NCBI GenBank assembly: GCA_025618425.1
Contig: CM046838.1
Coordinates: forward strand, 44,595,302-44,659,301
DNA from: Heliocidaris tuberculata
Lineage: Eukaryota > Echinodermata > Echinoidea > Camarodonta > Echinometridae
Direction of reading: 5' to 3'
Length of the DNA stretch: 64,000 nucleotides
Shown piece by piece: positions 32,701 to 43,639 of the stretch (positions are counted from its first letter, which is position 1; the number at the start of each line of letters is the position of its first letter). The position numbers were made by a program, and so were the translations under genes. Under the pieces are notes generated by a model, which saw only the letters and a list, made by a program, of their open reading frames with translations, had not been told where the DNA came from and searched no databases.

Positions 32701-34040
32701 GCATCCGATAAAAACATTTTTCGTTGCATCCTTCATTCATTTGTTGCTTCATTAGGGTTGAATATTATCCGTAAGTTCCACCCCAAATCAATTTTCAAAT
32801 GTTTGTCAGCCCCGGCGCTGCACATAGCAGACGACAAAGCGATAATGCGATCGCGATAATTCCATTATCGCGTCTTGGCGTTCGCCGAACGTGCACTCAT
32901 TAAAAAAATGCACACGCACAGAAAACTGCTCGCGCAGAACTCAACTCCAGTTGAGTTCCGTGCGTCGATCGTTTACGCTGTCCCACTCATAGGCCCTTGC
33001 CTATGTGGGACTGTGTCGAACATTCACTGTTGCAGCATTCAAAAACAGACAACAAAATTGCTCTAGACACGATTTAATTTTCTTAAATTTGCTAGAATAC
33101 CTGATTCAGAGACTCTTCAACTCTTGTATGTTGACTTCTGATTCCAAAACTGGAAAGCAGTACTTTAAAGGGCTTTTTCTCACTCCTCGTGTATACAGCA
33201 GCGGGGACTGGGCCAAGCTAAAATCATCTACAGTACGCTTATATGCCTCAACCTGAAGCGAAGAGTATAAATGCGAAGAGTGCTCAACCCGCTACTAAGC
33301 ACGTGTGCGTATTGTGGTGCACTCGTAAGGCGAGTCTCGTTTGAACACGGCAATATACACCTGCCGAATGTACTACGGAAATACGAGAGAGTAATTTGTC
33401 TTAACACTATTAAAGGTCTTTGCGAAGTTTGCCTGACCCCGGAAGCACCTGATCTCTAGGGAAAAGTGCCCCGGAAGCTTGATTCGGCATCTGGCTTTGT
33501 TCTCCAGACGTTTGGGGAAAAACATTTTTGCATTGCATAATTCTTCCACAGGATCGTATATTTCTATATAGCGCCATCAGCGTTAGTATATATCGAAACG
33601 ACTGTAATTCTAGGCTAGCGCACCAAAACAACTACGACAACGCCGCCATAGCCAAGCATCTTCTACGAGAACTCCGCTGAATGGAAAGCAAACTGGTAAG
33701 TTTTTGTCTTTTTGTAGTTAAAATATTAGTTTAATACAAGTTTAAAAATCAAATTCATTTACATACATGTACATAGACATCATACAACATAAATACAGCA
33801 AAAATAGGGAATAAACCCTTGGAATTGCAAGGGAGGTGATATTGTAAAGTATACATTCAAATCTGCCAATAAAACACGTATGGAGTACGAGGTTATCTTA
33901 CGATAACCTCGTATGTGTATGAGTGACGTTGTCCTTTATTTTCTTCAAACTCCTTAACCGCTAACTTGTATAATGCCGGGTAAAGTTATTTGGGGTTAAT
34001 TTTATACATTCTAACTGTATACAAATTATTTTTTTTTGGC
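32701..34040. other. CpG-richer DNA without a demonstrable gene
   Basis: Includes the palindrome CGCGATAATTCCATTATCGCG near 32853-32873, frames without support at 33005-33460, a possible leader ending ATG GAA AGC AAA CTG|GTAAGT (33681-33695), and a perfect 28-bp palindrome at 33886-33913 (TACGAGGTTATCTT/ACGATAACCTCGTA). The short ATG-donor unit could be a promoter-proximal exon of a plus-strand gene; nothing downstream confirms this. Confidence 0.3.
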
Positions 34041-34323
34041 CTGAGAGACTAGCTATACGAGCTCTGTGGCTTATCAATCTGGTACTGGCCACAGAGCTAT
34101 ACAGCCCATGCCTATACTGTGTGTGGAGGAGGATATCAACCAAAAAATCTAGATCTAAATATCACCATTTCCCACATACTGTGAGCCATGCAAACCACCC
34201 TCGGAGTTTGCTAAAGGGGTTACCTTCCAGGATCAATTAAGATTGTAAAAATTGAATGAATAAAAAAGAAAAAAAGCCACAAAATTGGCAGGTGTGATCA
34301 GGTTTTTTTACCTTGCACTTGTA

Positions 34324-34600
34324 ACTTGTATAGACAGTAGAGGCGCACGGCCGATATCGGAGACTATCTCCCATTCGGGAGACAATCTCCTATATCGGAG
34401 ACTGCCGCAGTGATACGATCGGCGCGGCAGCCGGCGGTCTCCCGTTTCGGAGATTGTCTGCGGTTCGGGAGACAATCTCCGAAATCGGAGACTGGCGGTG
34501 GAAATGAATAAAATTTGTTCTATGAATTAAACGATGTCTCTGATTTAGGAGACTGTCTCCGTTTTGGGAGATAGTGCCCCAAAACGGAGAATACAATCTT
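34324..34600. repeat. Inner left arm: array of GGAGACAATCTCC-type units
   Basis: Alternating-orientation units around TCGGAGACTGTCTCCGA and TTCGGGAGACAATCTCC. The right arm repeats this inversely at 39668-39775. Each unit is itself almost palindromic. Confidence 0.75.
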
Positions 34601-35332
34601 GCTTTATGTTGAAATTTTTTTTAGACAGAAGACATTATGTTTCTATACGTGGATTTTTGCATCCCCAGACGTCACTACTCATTTTCAATTCAATTTTGAT
34701 CATTATAAATTGGTAAATATATTCAGATTAATTCATTTTGTTATTATGAATGTACACCCATTATATTGCTATTATTCATTATTTAATTGTGAAAAATGGT
34801 TTGGTATTCATGGTACTGTAATTCAAATGATTGTTTGAAAATGATGAAATTGCAGTCCCATATGTTTGCTTTGATGTTGGTTTGATGAGTTGAGTCCTAT
34901 TGTGAGTGTTGCCTTTTGCTTTGATGAGTCAGAGTGCTATTTGGTGTGTTTCCTTTTGCTATTGTTTAGACTTAACTTTAGAGATAGATTTGGCTTATAA
35001 TTTTGCATTTTCTATTTTTGAAAATGTAAAATTCAGAAACTGAATACTGAATACCCCCCCCCCCTTTTTTTTTTTTTGTGTGTGTGTGTGTGTGCCTGCT
35101 CCGACTTTTTTTTTGCCCGACACCCCAGCCCCCATTCATAATCAGGGCAATATATGACTCCTTGACCAGAATGTAATTAAGTTTAAATGATCAATGTTTT
35201 GTTCTTATTTTGTTTAAAAAGCACTATTAATTCTTTTTTTTTCCTTTTTTTACTTCTTTCACTTTCTTTCCAAACCTTACAGAATTCAACCACAGCATTC
35301 GATTTCACGTCTTATTATAAGAGCTCATAACC

Positions 35333-37573
35333 ATGCCGAAGCTTAGATCCAGTAAACCATCTCGCTCAGGAGGTAAATTCAAGAGAGAATGTGGATGTTG
35401 TTTTCACAATGGAGATTTTTCTCATCTTGTCAGGGTAAACGATTCTAAGAAACTTAAAAAAACTAAAAAAGGTATATATATATATATACACCTGCCCTAT
35501 ATTTAATTTTACAATCAGAAAGATGGACAATAAACATTCTGTATAGAGTATACTGTATAAACATATTTATTTGAAACAATATGAAAACACAGAAACTTTA
35601 TACAAGTAGAAGGTCAATATGTGTATACCCTCTAGGATGTAAACCTTTAACAATCTTTGGCAAGTAATATATACAAACATACACAATACGTATTTATATA
35701 TAAAGGCTTAAGACTTGGCAATAGAACAAATAACTGACTTGTAACTTAAAGATACATGTATACTTATAAAAGATTATGTATTTCTTGGCAATATACATAA
35801 ATAAAAATGAAAGGCATGTTACAAAGATCATGGATACCCGTAATGACGTTACCCGTACTGAAGTTACCAGTACTTTAAAAAACTTTGCGATAAATATACT
35901 CATCTACAGGCAGCATACATGTACACGTGAAAAATCGTAACACAGTATAAAAGAGAAAGGGTATAGATTAAAAAAAACAATACAAGAAGCAAACAACTTA
36001 GTCTAAAAAAACTTGGCAATGAGAATGCTGACCTTGCAATCTCACTTTCAAGCAGCATACATTAAAAAAAGAAGTGAAAGGTTAATACATGTACAAAAAA
36101 CTCAACATCAAGATAAAGGAAGAAAAACAATATGTAGGTAATCCAAGCGTCATTATTTAAATATATAAGCTGGTAAGTGGAATATTGTGGAATGTTTTCA
36201 TCAAGGTGTAAAAAGAATTGTATATGTATAAACTTATGAATACAGCATAATAAATTCTGAAAGCTATTGCAATGAGTTATTTAAAAGCACAATTTAAGAG
36301 ATGACTGGCAAGGTGAGTTGTGGAAGGGAGAGGAAGATATTCACTTGTGGTTTGCACAAGCAAAAGGAATGTTTTCGGCGTCTTTCTTCGTTCTCAGTTT
36401 CTTCCCGACACAAGCCGCATGTGCCCACCTCTCACATTTTTCAATGTCACACCCCAGCCATGTGGCCTGCAGTCCTTTTTGTTTCTTAAGTTCATTGTCT
36501 TTCTTGCTACCATATATCAGTTTGCAGACAAAGCATTTGTTTTTGCTGGGTGATTTCTTGGCAGAGGCAGTGAGGACTTTCTTTCTCTTTCCTGGGAGGG
36601 AACTGATGGTTGCGTGGGGCCTAGAGGTTGAGGGGGCTGTTTGTTTGGCTTGTGAGGAAGAGTTTCCCTTGGGCTTTGTGGGCGTGTTGAGAGTAGATCT
36701 CAGGGTAGGCTGACGGCGGGGTAGTGCTGATTCGCCGACTTGTACGGCATAGGATCTCTGACTGGGTTTGCTTTGATTGGATGTGAACTTGTGGCTCCGA
36801 CCGGCCTCTGAAGTTAGTTCAATAGAAACCTCCGCATTGGTCTCGATGTGCAGCATTATCACCTGAATAAAAACAAAGGGACATGATTTTATTCTCCATC
36901 TTTCTTTACTAGAAATGCAAGTTACAAAAGGCTAACATATATAAGTGAAATAAATTGCTATAGGAAAGAGCAGAGATTAATTAGCACTGCAGCACTAGCA
37001 AAAGATATATGTGTCATATGGGCATTTCATTTTTCATGTTATCCGCAGGTGAGAGATGCAACGCTTCAAGACATCAAGATGAGTGAAAATGGAGCAAACC
37101 AGACTACAGAAACAAAGGTTTCATCCAAAGAAGTGGAGTACACAAGGGCAGTGATTCGGAAGTCAAACTATTTGATGACTCCAAAAGTTGCAAAACCCCA
37201 CACAAGCTTGGATGGGAAGACTCAACTCAACCCTACCCTTGTTAACTTTTCGACCACAGCGAAAGTCAATACACAGAACTATGTGAAATGTGCAATAGCA
37301 GGTAATCCCCCCAAGGTGACTGGGATTCCAGTCACACTTCACGACGTGGAACAAACAAGTGCTGTCGAAAACATGAAAATCGAGGAAATTAAAAGAAAAA
37401 TACTAGATATACTAGAAGGCCTGCCACTGGATGTTGCCAAGCGATATCAGCCAAGCTACATGAAGGCTTCGAAGTCTGCATCCAAAAAGCAGCATTTGAA
37501 CTTATGTTATTCTTTAATTGAGGAACTAGAGCTGCAAGTCAGTGATGGAGAAGAAGACGACGATGACGATTAG
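35333..37573 (+). CDS. Unrecognised two-exon protein carried by the 6.1-kb element (208 aa)
   Basis: Exon 1 is 35333-35434 (ATG in context ACCATGC; ends GTC AGG|GTAAAC, phase 0). Exon 2 is 37049-37573 (acceptor TTATCCGCAG, phase 0, stop at 37571-37573). The product starts MPKLRSSKPSRSGG, then has a Cys/His cluster (CGCCFHNGDFSH, residues 20-31) that may bind metal. The middle has no known motif. The C-terminal part (VENMKIEEIKRKILDILEG; HLNLCYSLIEELELQ) looks helical, and the chain ends in an acidic run (GEEDDDDD). Exon 2 alone has no ATG at its start, so splicing is needed to read all of it; an internal ATG (37079) could serve if not. The intron holds the last exon of the opposite-strand gene. 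A later donor (AAAAAAG|GTATAT) exists for exon 1 but gives a stop when joined. Function unknown. Confidence 0.55.
35436..36340. other. AT-rich interior of the element between gene parts
   Basis: Contains a (TA)n tract near 35473 and no further coding frame. It is intron of the plus-strand gene and likely 3' UTR of the minus-strand gene near 36300. No clear poly(A) signal was identified. Confidence 0.35.
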
Positions 37574-39442
37574 GAAATCGTCAAGTATGCATTTTCCTAA
37601 CACCTCTACCACTCTTAGGAAAATAGAAATCAATGTCCTCCATATCAAGCACATATGCTTGCTATCATCCTGCCTACTTTATGGTCAGTAAAAAATTCAT
37701 ATTCTTAAGCCTTTCTTGTTAAACTTACAGCATTGATGATTGTCTGTCTCCTTTTAGAAAAACTTCGGGTCCTTTGCTTTTTTGTTGAGAAGCATCGACC
37801 TTCCAGGACTTTTCCAACTGTTGAAGAAAAGAGAATTAGAATTAGATCGCTAACAATGAATTCTAAAGATATTGTTGTCACTTACATTAACATGTATATC
37901 TATGTTTATTTGAGTACATTAATATACTTGTATATGTACAGATGAAGTATGACTTGATTATTAACTTATCTTGGAATAACATACCTCCTTGAATCCGTCG
38001 TATAGTATCTCCCTCCTCATTGTCATAGTTTGATCCTGCCTCTCCATGTTCTGTCTCAGTGTCAGTCATTTCATCTGTGTGTTGATTGCCTTATATTTGT
38101 GAGGAATTAATAACACCATGTTGTTAATTGTGAATTCTTACATGGGTAGAAACAACAAAACATTGTTTAGAATTGAAAGTTTATTTTTCTGCGATATGAT
38201 GTTTGATAATAAATTATTGTGAGATAACGAGAAATTACACATGTAGTGATAGAAATAAAATAGAAATACCAAATATATTATTCTATTCGAATGAATGTAA
38301 AATTATATAATCATGTACCATCTTCCTGTACTTCTTCTGCCTGGTCAGGTTGTGAGTTCTCCCCTGTGTCCAAGTCCATAATGGTGACGTCCATCATGTC
38401 TTCATCCTCCATTCCCACATCATGTACTTGTACTGACTGCAAGTTATCATTATTTCCTACATGTTCCATAATATTAAAAGTAATTAAGCATCTAGATATC
38501 TGGTTCAATCTACTGACACGACTGTCTGATTTATGCTATATACATGTATGTACTGAGCTAGGGTGTAAGCAAAGATGTGTTACATATTAATACGGGGGTG
38601 GGGGGGGCAGTATTTTCTTGTGTATAATTTGGGGGAATGATATTACAAATATAAGAATATTAAGAATGTATCATCATTAAAGAAAACATTTTATTTCTTG
38701 AATCATTCCACGCTAACAGATTATTTCTTTTTTTTCTTCATATACATGTACTAACAAAATCATGACTATCCATAACATGAATTTCATGAAATGTAAAGAG
38801 GGGCATGGAGTGTGTGTGTGTGGTGGGGGGGGGGGGGGGGGGGGGGGAGGTGGTTATCTGCATGTGACTTATTCATCATGCAAAATTGTCAGTTGATCAA
38901 AGCCCAATATCGATGACCTACATGTACCCCCTCCCCCTCCCAATCCCAACCCTCCTTTCAAAATTGATGAAGCATAACTTAAGTCTACAAGAAATTTACA
39001 ACATTCTGATATACAGAGAGCATTTCCAGCTGTATCCATATTCACACATAAGAATTTTAAGTTTCAAACACGAATTTCCCATTGTTATTATATCGTCGCG
39101 GTCACGACCATGATCGCTGTTAAATGACACTCGGCACATGCAGCGCTGGTGTGTTGATACACAAAAACACGTGCGTGCTGCACACTGCCTGTGCCAAGTT
39201 CACTGCCCCGATCCTCCGCCCCGGAGTCTCGGCGCAGCAATGCTCGCGGCATCTCGTGCTCATTGCTGGTGATTGCATAACGTCAAGTCGAGCATGGCAT
39301 GAATACGACATTCGGAAAGAAATCACGATTTAGTCTGTAAGTATTAAAATAATATCAACATACCCAAGTTCATGTCTTCATCCGTGACTGTGGCCAAAAT
39401 CCCAGCCTTAACGGCAGACGATAGAGGTTCGTTTGCATCCAT
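36341..39442 (-). CDS. Five-exon PHD-like zinc-finger protein carried by the 6.1-kb element (310 aa)
   Basis: The exons on the minus strand are 39364-39442, 38319-38456, 37985-38089, 37729-37817 and 36341-36862. Phases are 1,1,1,0, and donors are GTATGT, GTACAT, GTATGT and GTAAGT. Each junction keeps the frame and total coding length is 933 nt. The product starts MDANEPLSSAVKAG. Residues 27-108 are acidic (GMEDEDMMDVTIMD; TDTETEHGE). Then comes a basic block (STKKQRTRSFSKRR), a Ser/Lys/Pro-rich linker, and at 247-309 a zinc finger C-x2-C-x24-C-x4-C-x4-H-x2-C-x17-C-x2-H containing CERWAHAAC. This resembles PHD fingers and the Cys/His finger found at the C-terminus of some invertebrate DNA-transposon proteins. 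A nuclear, chromatin- or DNA-associated role is inferred. No DDE or recombinase domain is present. The fourth intron contains the opposite gene's exon 2. Confidence 0.7.
38457..39363 (-). other. Intron 1 of the zinc-finger gene, with G23 run and CpG-rich block
   Basis: Bases 38825-38847 are 23 consecutive G residues. 39120-39290 is CpG-rich (GGAGTCTCGGCGCAGC) and open on both strands, but the frames have no supporting splice or start context. Confidence 0.35.
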
Positions 39443-39667
39443 TATTTTTATTCTGAACAGAGACTGGGTTGACGTTGTGTGAGTATGGACACAGCTAGCT
39501 AGCTGGCGAGAAACGAGCTGGTGAAAACAAACCAGTGTCGCGTAAAAAGTAGACGGTGGAATCTTGAAGTAGACGGTGAAAAGGGGTGTTTTTACACGAG
39601 GAATCCGATTATCACATTTTCAATCAGCGCCAATATACCCCCGAGACCGCAAACGTAAAACAATCAA
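39443..39667 (-). promoter_or_regulatory. Upstream region of the zinc-finger gene
   Basis: On the minus strand the leader AACGTCAACCCAGTCTCTG precedes ATAATGG. Two copies of AAGTAGACGGTG lie at about 39546-39580, just inside the right inverted arm. This is where a promoter should be; no TATA box was identified. Confidence 0.3.
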
Positions 39668-40178
39668 ATTTGGTCTCCGAAATCGGAGATAGTCGCCGAA
39701 ATCGGAGACCACGCAGATCTCCCATATCGGAGACTGTCTCCGTTATGGGAGATTGTCTCCGATATCGGCCGTGCGCCTCTACTGATATATGGGACTACAC
39801 ATGCAAGGTAAGATTGGTGTAGTCCCATATATACAAGTTACACAGTGTAACTTGTATATATGGGACTACACCAATCTTACCTTGCTTGTGTAGTCCCATA
39901 CATACAAGTTACAAGTGCAACCTGATCACACCTGCCAATTTTGTGGCTTTTTTTCTTTTTTATTCATTCAATTTTTACAATCTTAATTGATCCGGGAAGG
40001 TAACCCCTTGGCTTTAGCAAACTCTGAGGGTGGTTTGCATGGCTCACAGTATGTGGGAAATGGTGATATTTAGATCTAGATTTTTTGGTTGATATCCTCC
40101 TCCACACACAGTATAGGCATGGGCTGTATAGCTCTGTGGCCAGTACCAGATTGATAAGCCACAGAGCTCGTATAGCTA
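39668..40178. repeat. Right inverted arm of the 6.1-kb element, containing a 130-bp palindrome
   Basis: Pairs with 34050-34600. At 39781-39912 it holds an additional palindrome centred near 39844: ATATGGGACTACACATGCAA ... GTAGTCCCATATATACAAG and its complement. The left arm has only a short remnant (TACCTTGCACTTGTAACTTG), so the palindrome was either gained here or lost there. Confidence 0.8.
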
Positions 40179-40675
40179 CTGAGTCTGAGAGACCCTTTAT
40201 TCTGTACACGTTCGGTAATACCATTGCCTTACCATCCTGTTCGGAAATACAATGCTTGACTATATTACTGACAAGTAGATCTAGTACTTAACTAGTAATA
40301 CTTACTAATACTAGATCTACATGTACTACTTACGTAGGTACCGTATAGTTTCCAGCAAATCTCGTCTCCTTCGTCTAGACTCTTGTCTTACAACCAATGC
40401 AACGTTCCACTGTTTTGGTCCACCGACAGTGCGTGTGACTTGTGCCTTGCATGTGACAACAGAACTACAATGTAGCGAGGGCTGGCCGCGGCCGCGGCCG
40501 CGGCGCTGGTGCTGAGCTGAGCCTAGCTTGAGCCTGAGGTTGAGGAGTTTGAGCCGAGCCGTCCAGAGATTATGAGACGACAAAGCTCACAATAGATGAG
40601 ATGACACGGTGTGATATATGTCAGACAGATCAGACAGCCACAACCAGTGACATATTACCGTGATCGTTTGATTCT
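40179..40675. other. GC-rich patch; repeat shared with the 30-kb inverted element
   Basis: GTACACGTTCGGTAATACCA and GTTCGGAAATACAATG (40205-40260) match ACACGTTCGGTAATACAATA at about 30385. GGCCGCGGCCGCGGCCGCGG (40487-40506) is a CpG-rich core. A minus frame (40326-40583, MSSHNLWTARLK start) is open but unsupported. This could be a host promoter next to the element's insertion point. Confidence 0.3.
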
Positions 40676-40892
40676 GGATATCTATGGCAAGCCATCGGGG
40701 TCTACCTACGTCTACTAGTACGCGTACCCAGTAGACGTCACGTAAAACCAAACGGTACGTCACGTCTACTCGTTACGTGACGTGTACCCAATTTCGTATA
40801 CTCTGTCGTGACCTTACGTCACGTCACGTCTGTTCAATTACGTGTACTTTGCTCAATACGTCACGTCTTCTTTGAAATGGTCTAATTCCAGG

Positions 40893-40926
<34 letters not shown>
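40676..40926 (-). repeat. ACGT-rich repeat, copy 1, ending in T31
   Basis: GGATATCTATGGCAAGCCAT is followed by many TACGTCACGTCTAC-like units and TTCCAGGC plus a run of about 31 T. The same order in reverse orientation is at 50277-50655. TACGTCA resembles CRE/AP-1-type sites, but the repetition suggests an element. Confidence 0.75.
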
Positions 40927-40929
<3 letters not shown>

Positions 40930-43639
40930 GAGACCGCTTCTTTTTTCTACATAGGGGATGTAGGATATGAGAGTTTGGGAAGTCAAATCCCGATTATCAG
41001 GATTCCCCTCTTTGTTATGAAAATGAATGGCTCTATCATGATCAAGTTCAGGGGTCGCTGAACCGGGGGGGGGGGGGGTGATCTATATAGCTAGGGATTG
41101 CAGGCTTCCCCTCCACACACATACACGCACTCACACTCCCCTTTGCTTATATTAATAATAACATATTATGCTCTTACTCATGCTCAACCTCCTGCCCCCA
41201 CTTTTCAAACGCTCTGTGGCCCGTGAACTAATAATTATTATGCGTGTCTTTCCACGTATACCAACATCGTTTACAGGCCTAACCAACTTGATATTAGGGC
41301 GTCCTATTTCGTTTCAAGCCTTTTTTCAAAACATGTATGCTGCGGTTTGTGGTCTGTTATCTTCACTTTTGCATAAACTGAAAATGAGGGGAAGGTAACC
41401 GTTTCCTTTGTTTTCACAATAGAAGATCGGACAGGCAATCACTAAAAAAGAAGAAAATGAGAAAAGAAAATTATATTTTGTACTTGCATGATAGCCCTCT
41501 TGCCCTCGAGTTTGGGGGAAAAAACGATTTCCCCTCCCTTCCCCAATGATGGGCCCCCTCGCAAGAAAACAGAAAAGAAAAATTGCATGTAATAATTTTC
41601 CATTACAACGATGTATAGGCTTAATAAGCTTATTAGTGCTCTAAAATGCAAACTTTCATCATTTAAAACCAAAATTTTCTCACACGGACACCATCCTCCC
41701 TCGTGTATTTATAGACGCAATGTAGCAGATGCTTGCTTCCATTTATCGGGGCAAGGATTTTTGCCCCCACTCCACGACAATCAAGCTTATGCGATCAGCT
41801 TTCTAGTACTCTAAAAGGTGAGGCTTCATCATTCTAACTCCCCCCCCCCCCTTTTTTTTTTTTTTTTTTACTTCCGGCGCCCCCGAAGGGTTCTAGCTTA
41901 TTTCATTTATTTATTATGTTTGTTTTTCTTTTGGGGGTGGGGAAAACACTCTGAAGGCCCACCTCAAAAGCTTACTACTTGCTCACAGCCCTACCCCCTA
42001 CCCCCCCCCCCGCCTCCCGAAGAAGCCCATTCCCCTATTCTCCTATTTTTTCATACATATATATTTCATGTCATTTTGAAAGTGGAAGATCCGGACCGCA
42101 ATTTTTTTTTTGTCAGGACTTGCGGGGCCGGCCTTATAGTGAACAAATTCGGAGGCCGCAGAACGGGAAAGGTGGGGGGGGGGGGCTATGGGGCTGAAGC
42201 CCTCCATGTTTACACCCTTGAGATTCGTTTCATTATGCTTATCAATACCGTGGAATTCCAATAAAACTCTGAATCCCCCCCTCCATTTTAAAAAAAAAAT
42301 CATGCATTATATTTTCCACTTATTGAAACAACATCATTTAAGGTGTTAACAAACTTGATATTAGTGCGCCCTTAGAAAGGTTTACTGCAGGACTATATTT
42401 CTGAAAGCATGCCTGTTTCTGGTTTTATATATGTTCATTGTTTTACTCGGTTTCCATAAGGGAATAAATAACAAGTAATCACAAGAAAAAATAATCACAT
42501 TTTGTATGTGCATTGGTACGTCGGTGCAGCCCTGCATTTTTCCCTCTGCCACCTTTTGTATCGTCCTATTAAAATTTTCTCTTCGTCTATTGTTTTCCTT
42601 GTTCATTTATTCCCTTCCCGTCTTCTTTTGATTTCTCTTGCTTTGTTCATGTAAAAAAACGGACGTGTGACTCGAACAGTGTGGTGGGGGTAATCAGAAG
42701 GACCCTTTTGATGGACAATCAAAATTGAGCTGGATTAGCGGGGGGGGGGGGGTGGGAATGAATAACTGGTTGAAACCTAGAGGAAAAAGTTCAGCAAAAC
42801 TCCCGCCATCATGAATGGCCATGCACTGCCAGACATTTTATATTGCGGCTGATGCCCGGATGCCCGCTAGACGCCCCCACCCCCTCCCTCATTGAGCGAG
42901 GTAGGCCTAGGTTGGAAAGGTATCAAACCCAATGCACTCTAGCATAATAATATAGTCACGGTAGTATAATGTCACACGTTATCTTAAATGGTTGCTTGTA
43001 CCTGACAAGTACCCCCCCCCCCAAAAAAAAAAAAAAAAAAATAATAATAATAATAAATAAAATAAATAAATAACTAAAATAAAATAAAAAATAGGGGTGA
43101 ATGGAGGAGGGCAGAATTGAATGGATCAGTAGGAGAACTTCAATATAAAAAAAATGTCAGGGGATAAATATCATCATGATTCCACGTATTACAAGTGACA
43201 TCTGGATGACAGTGTTGGGCTACAACAGTGATGAGACCCCATGCCCCCCCCCCCCTCTCGATAAAAATGATAATAATGATCGGTAGGGAAGGGCTGCCTG
43301 GTGAATTCCAGTCATAAATTTTCATGATTGCAAGACAATAAATAGAAAGGGGTAGGAAAAATAACGAAATGAAATAGGATGAAAATATGCGGCAGAACTC
43401 CCTCTATCGTAAATGCCCACTGTAAGACATTTGAAATGGTGGGGGATGTCCGTCAGACGCCCCCGAATAAATGACCTAATCCCCATTCATTGAGATATGT
43501 CAGCTGAAGAGGTATCAGGATGGGATCTAGTAGAAAATAGAAAGAAATTTACGTAATGTATGATGTTCGTATAGTGTATGTCATATGAAGTGGCTGCTTA
43601 TGCATATTATATTATACCGCCCCTGCACAAAAAAGAAGA
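40927..43639. repeat. Mosaic of degenerate repeats and homopolymers; no gene
   Basis: Holds G/C runs at 41066, 41838-41848, 42000-42011, 42173-42185, 42740-42752 and 43240-43256, and a block TTAGTGCTCTAAAATGCAAA (41634) that recurs at about 48304. A pair of degenerate direct copies is about 600 bp apart (42781-42970 and 43385-43600, sharing AACTCC...CAGACATTT...GACGCCCCC). Frames here are artefacts. Confidence 0.45.

Larger units (their letters stand above)
34050..40178. mobile_element. 6.1-kb gene-bearing element with ~500-bp inverted repeats
   Basis: The left end TAGCTATACGAGCTCTGTGG and right end CCACAGAGCTCGTATAGCTA are perfect inverted repeats. The arms continue for about 500 bp (left to about 34600, right from about 39668), pairing AGATCTAAATATCACCATTT, GGTGTGATCAGG and GTAGAGGCGCACGGCCGATA with their complements. 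The inner parts of both arms are arrays of TCGGAGACTGTCTCCGA-like units. CTGAGAGAC lies directly outside the left end (34041-34049) and again at 40185-40193, six bases beyond the right end, suggesting a 9-bp duplication with a small edit. The ~5-kb interior holds two spliced, interlocked genes. No transposase was recognised. Confidence 0.82.

Noticed and set aside
39120..39333. Open frames on both strands in the zinc-finger gene's first intron
   Set aside because: CpG-rich DNA is open by composition; no splice signals link them and the real exons flank them.
40326..40583. 85-codon basic minus-strand frame in a CpG-rich patch
   Set aside because: No donor or downstream exon found; Arg-rich text comes from GC-repeat sequence (CGGCCG).
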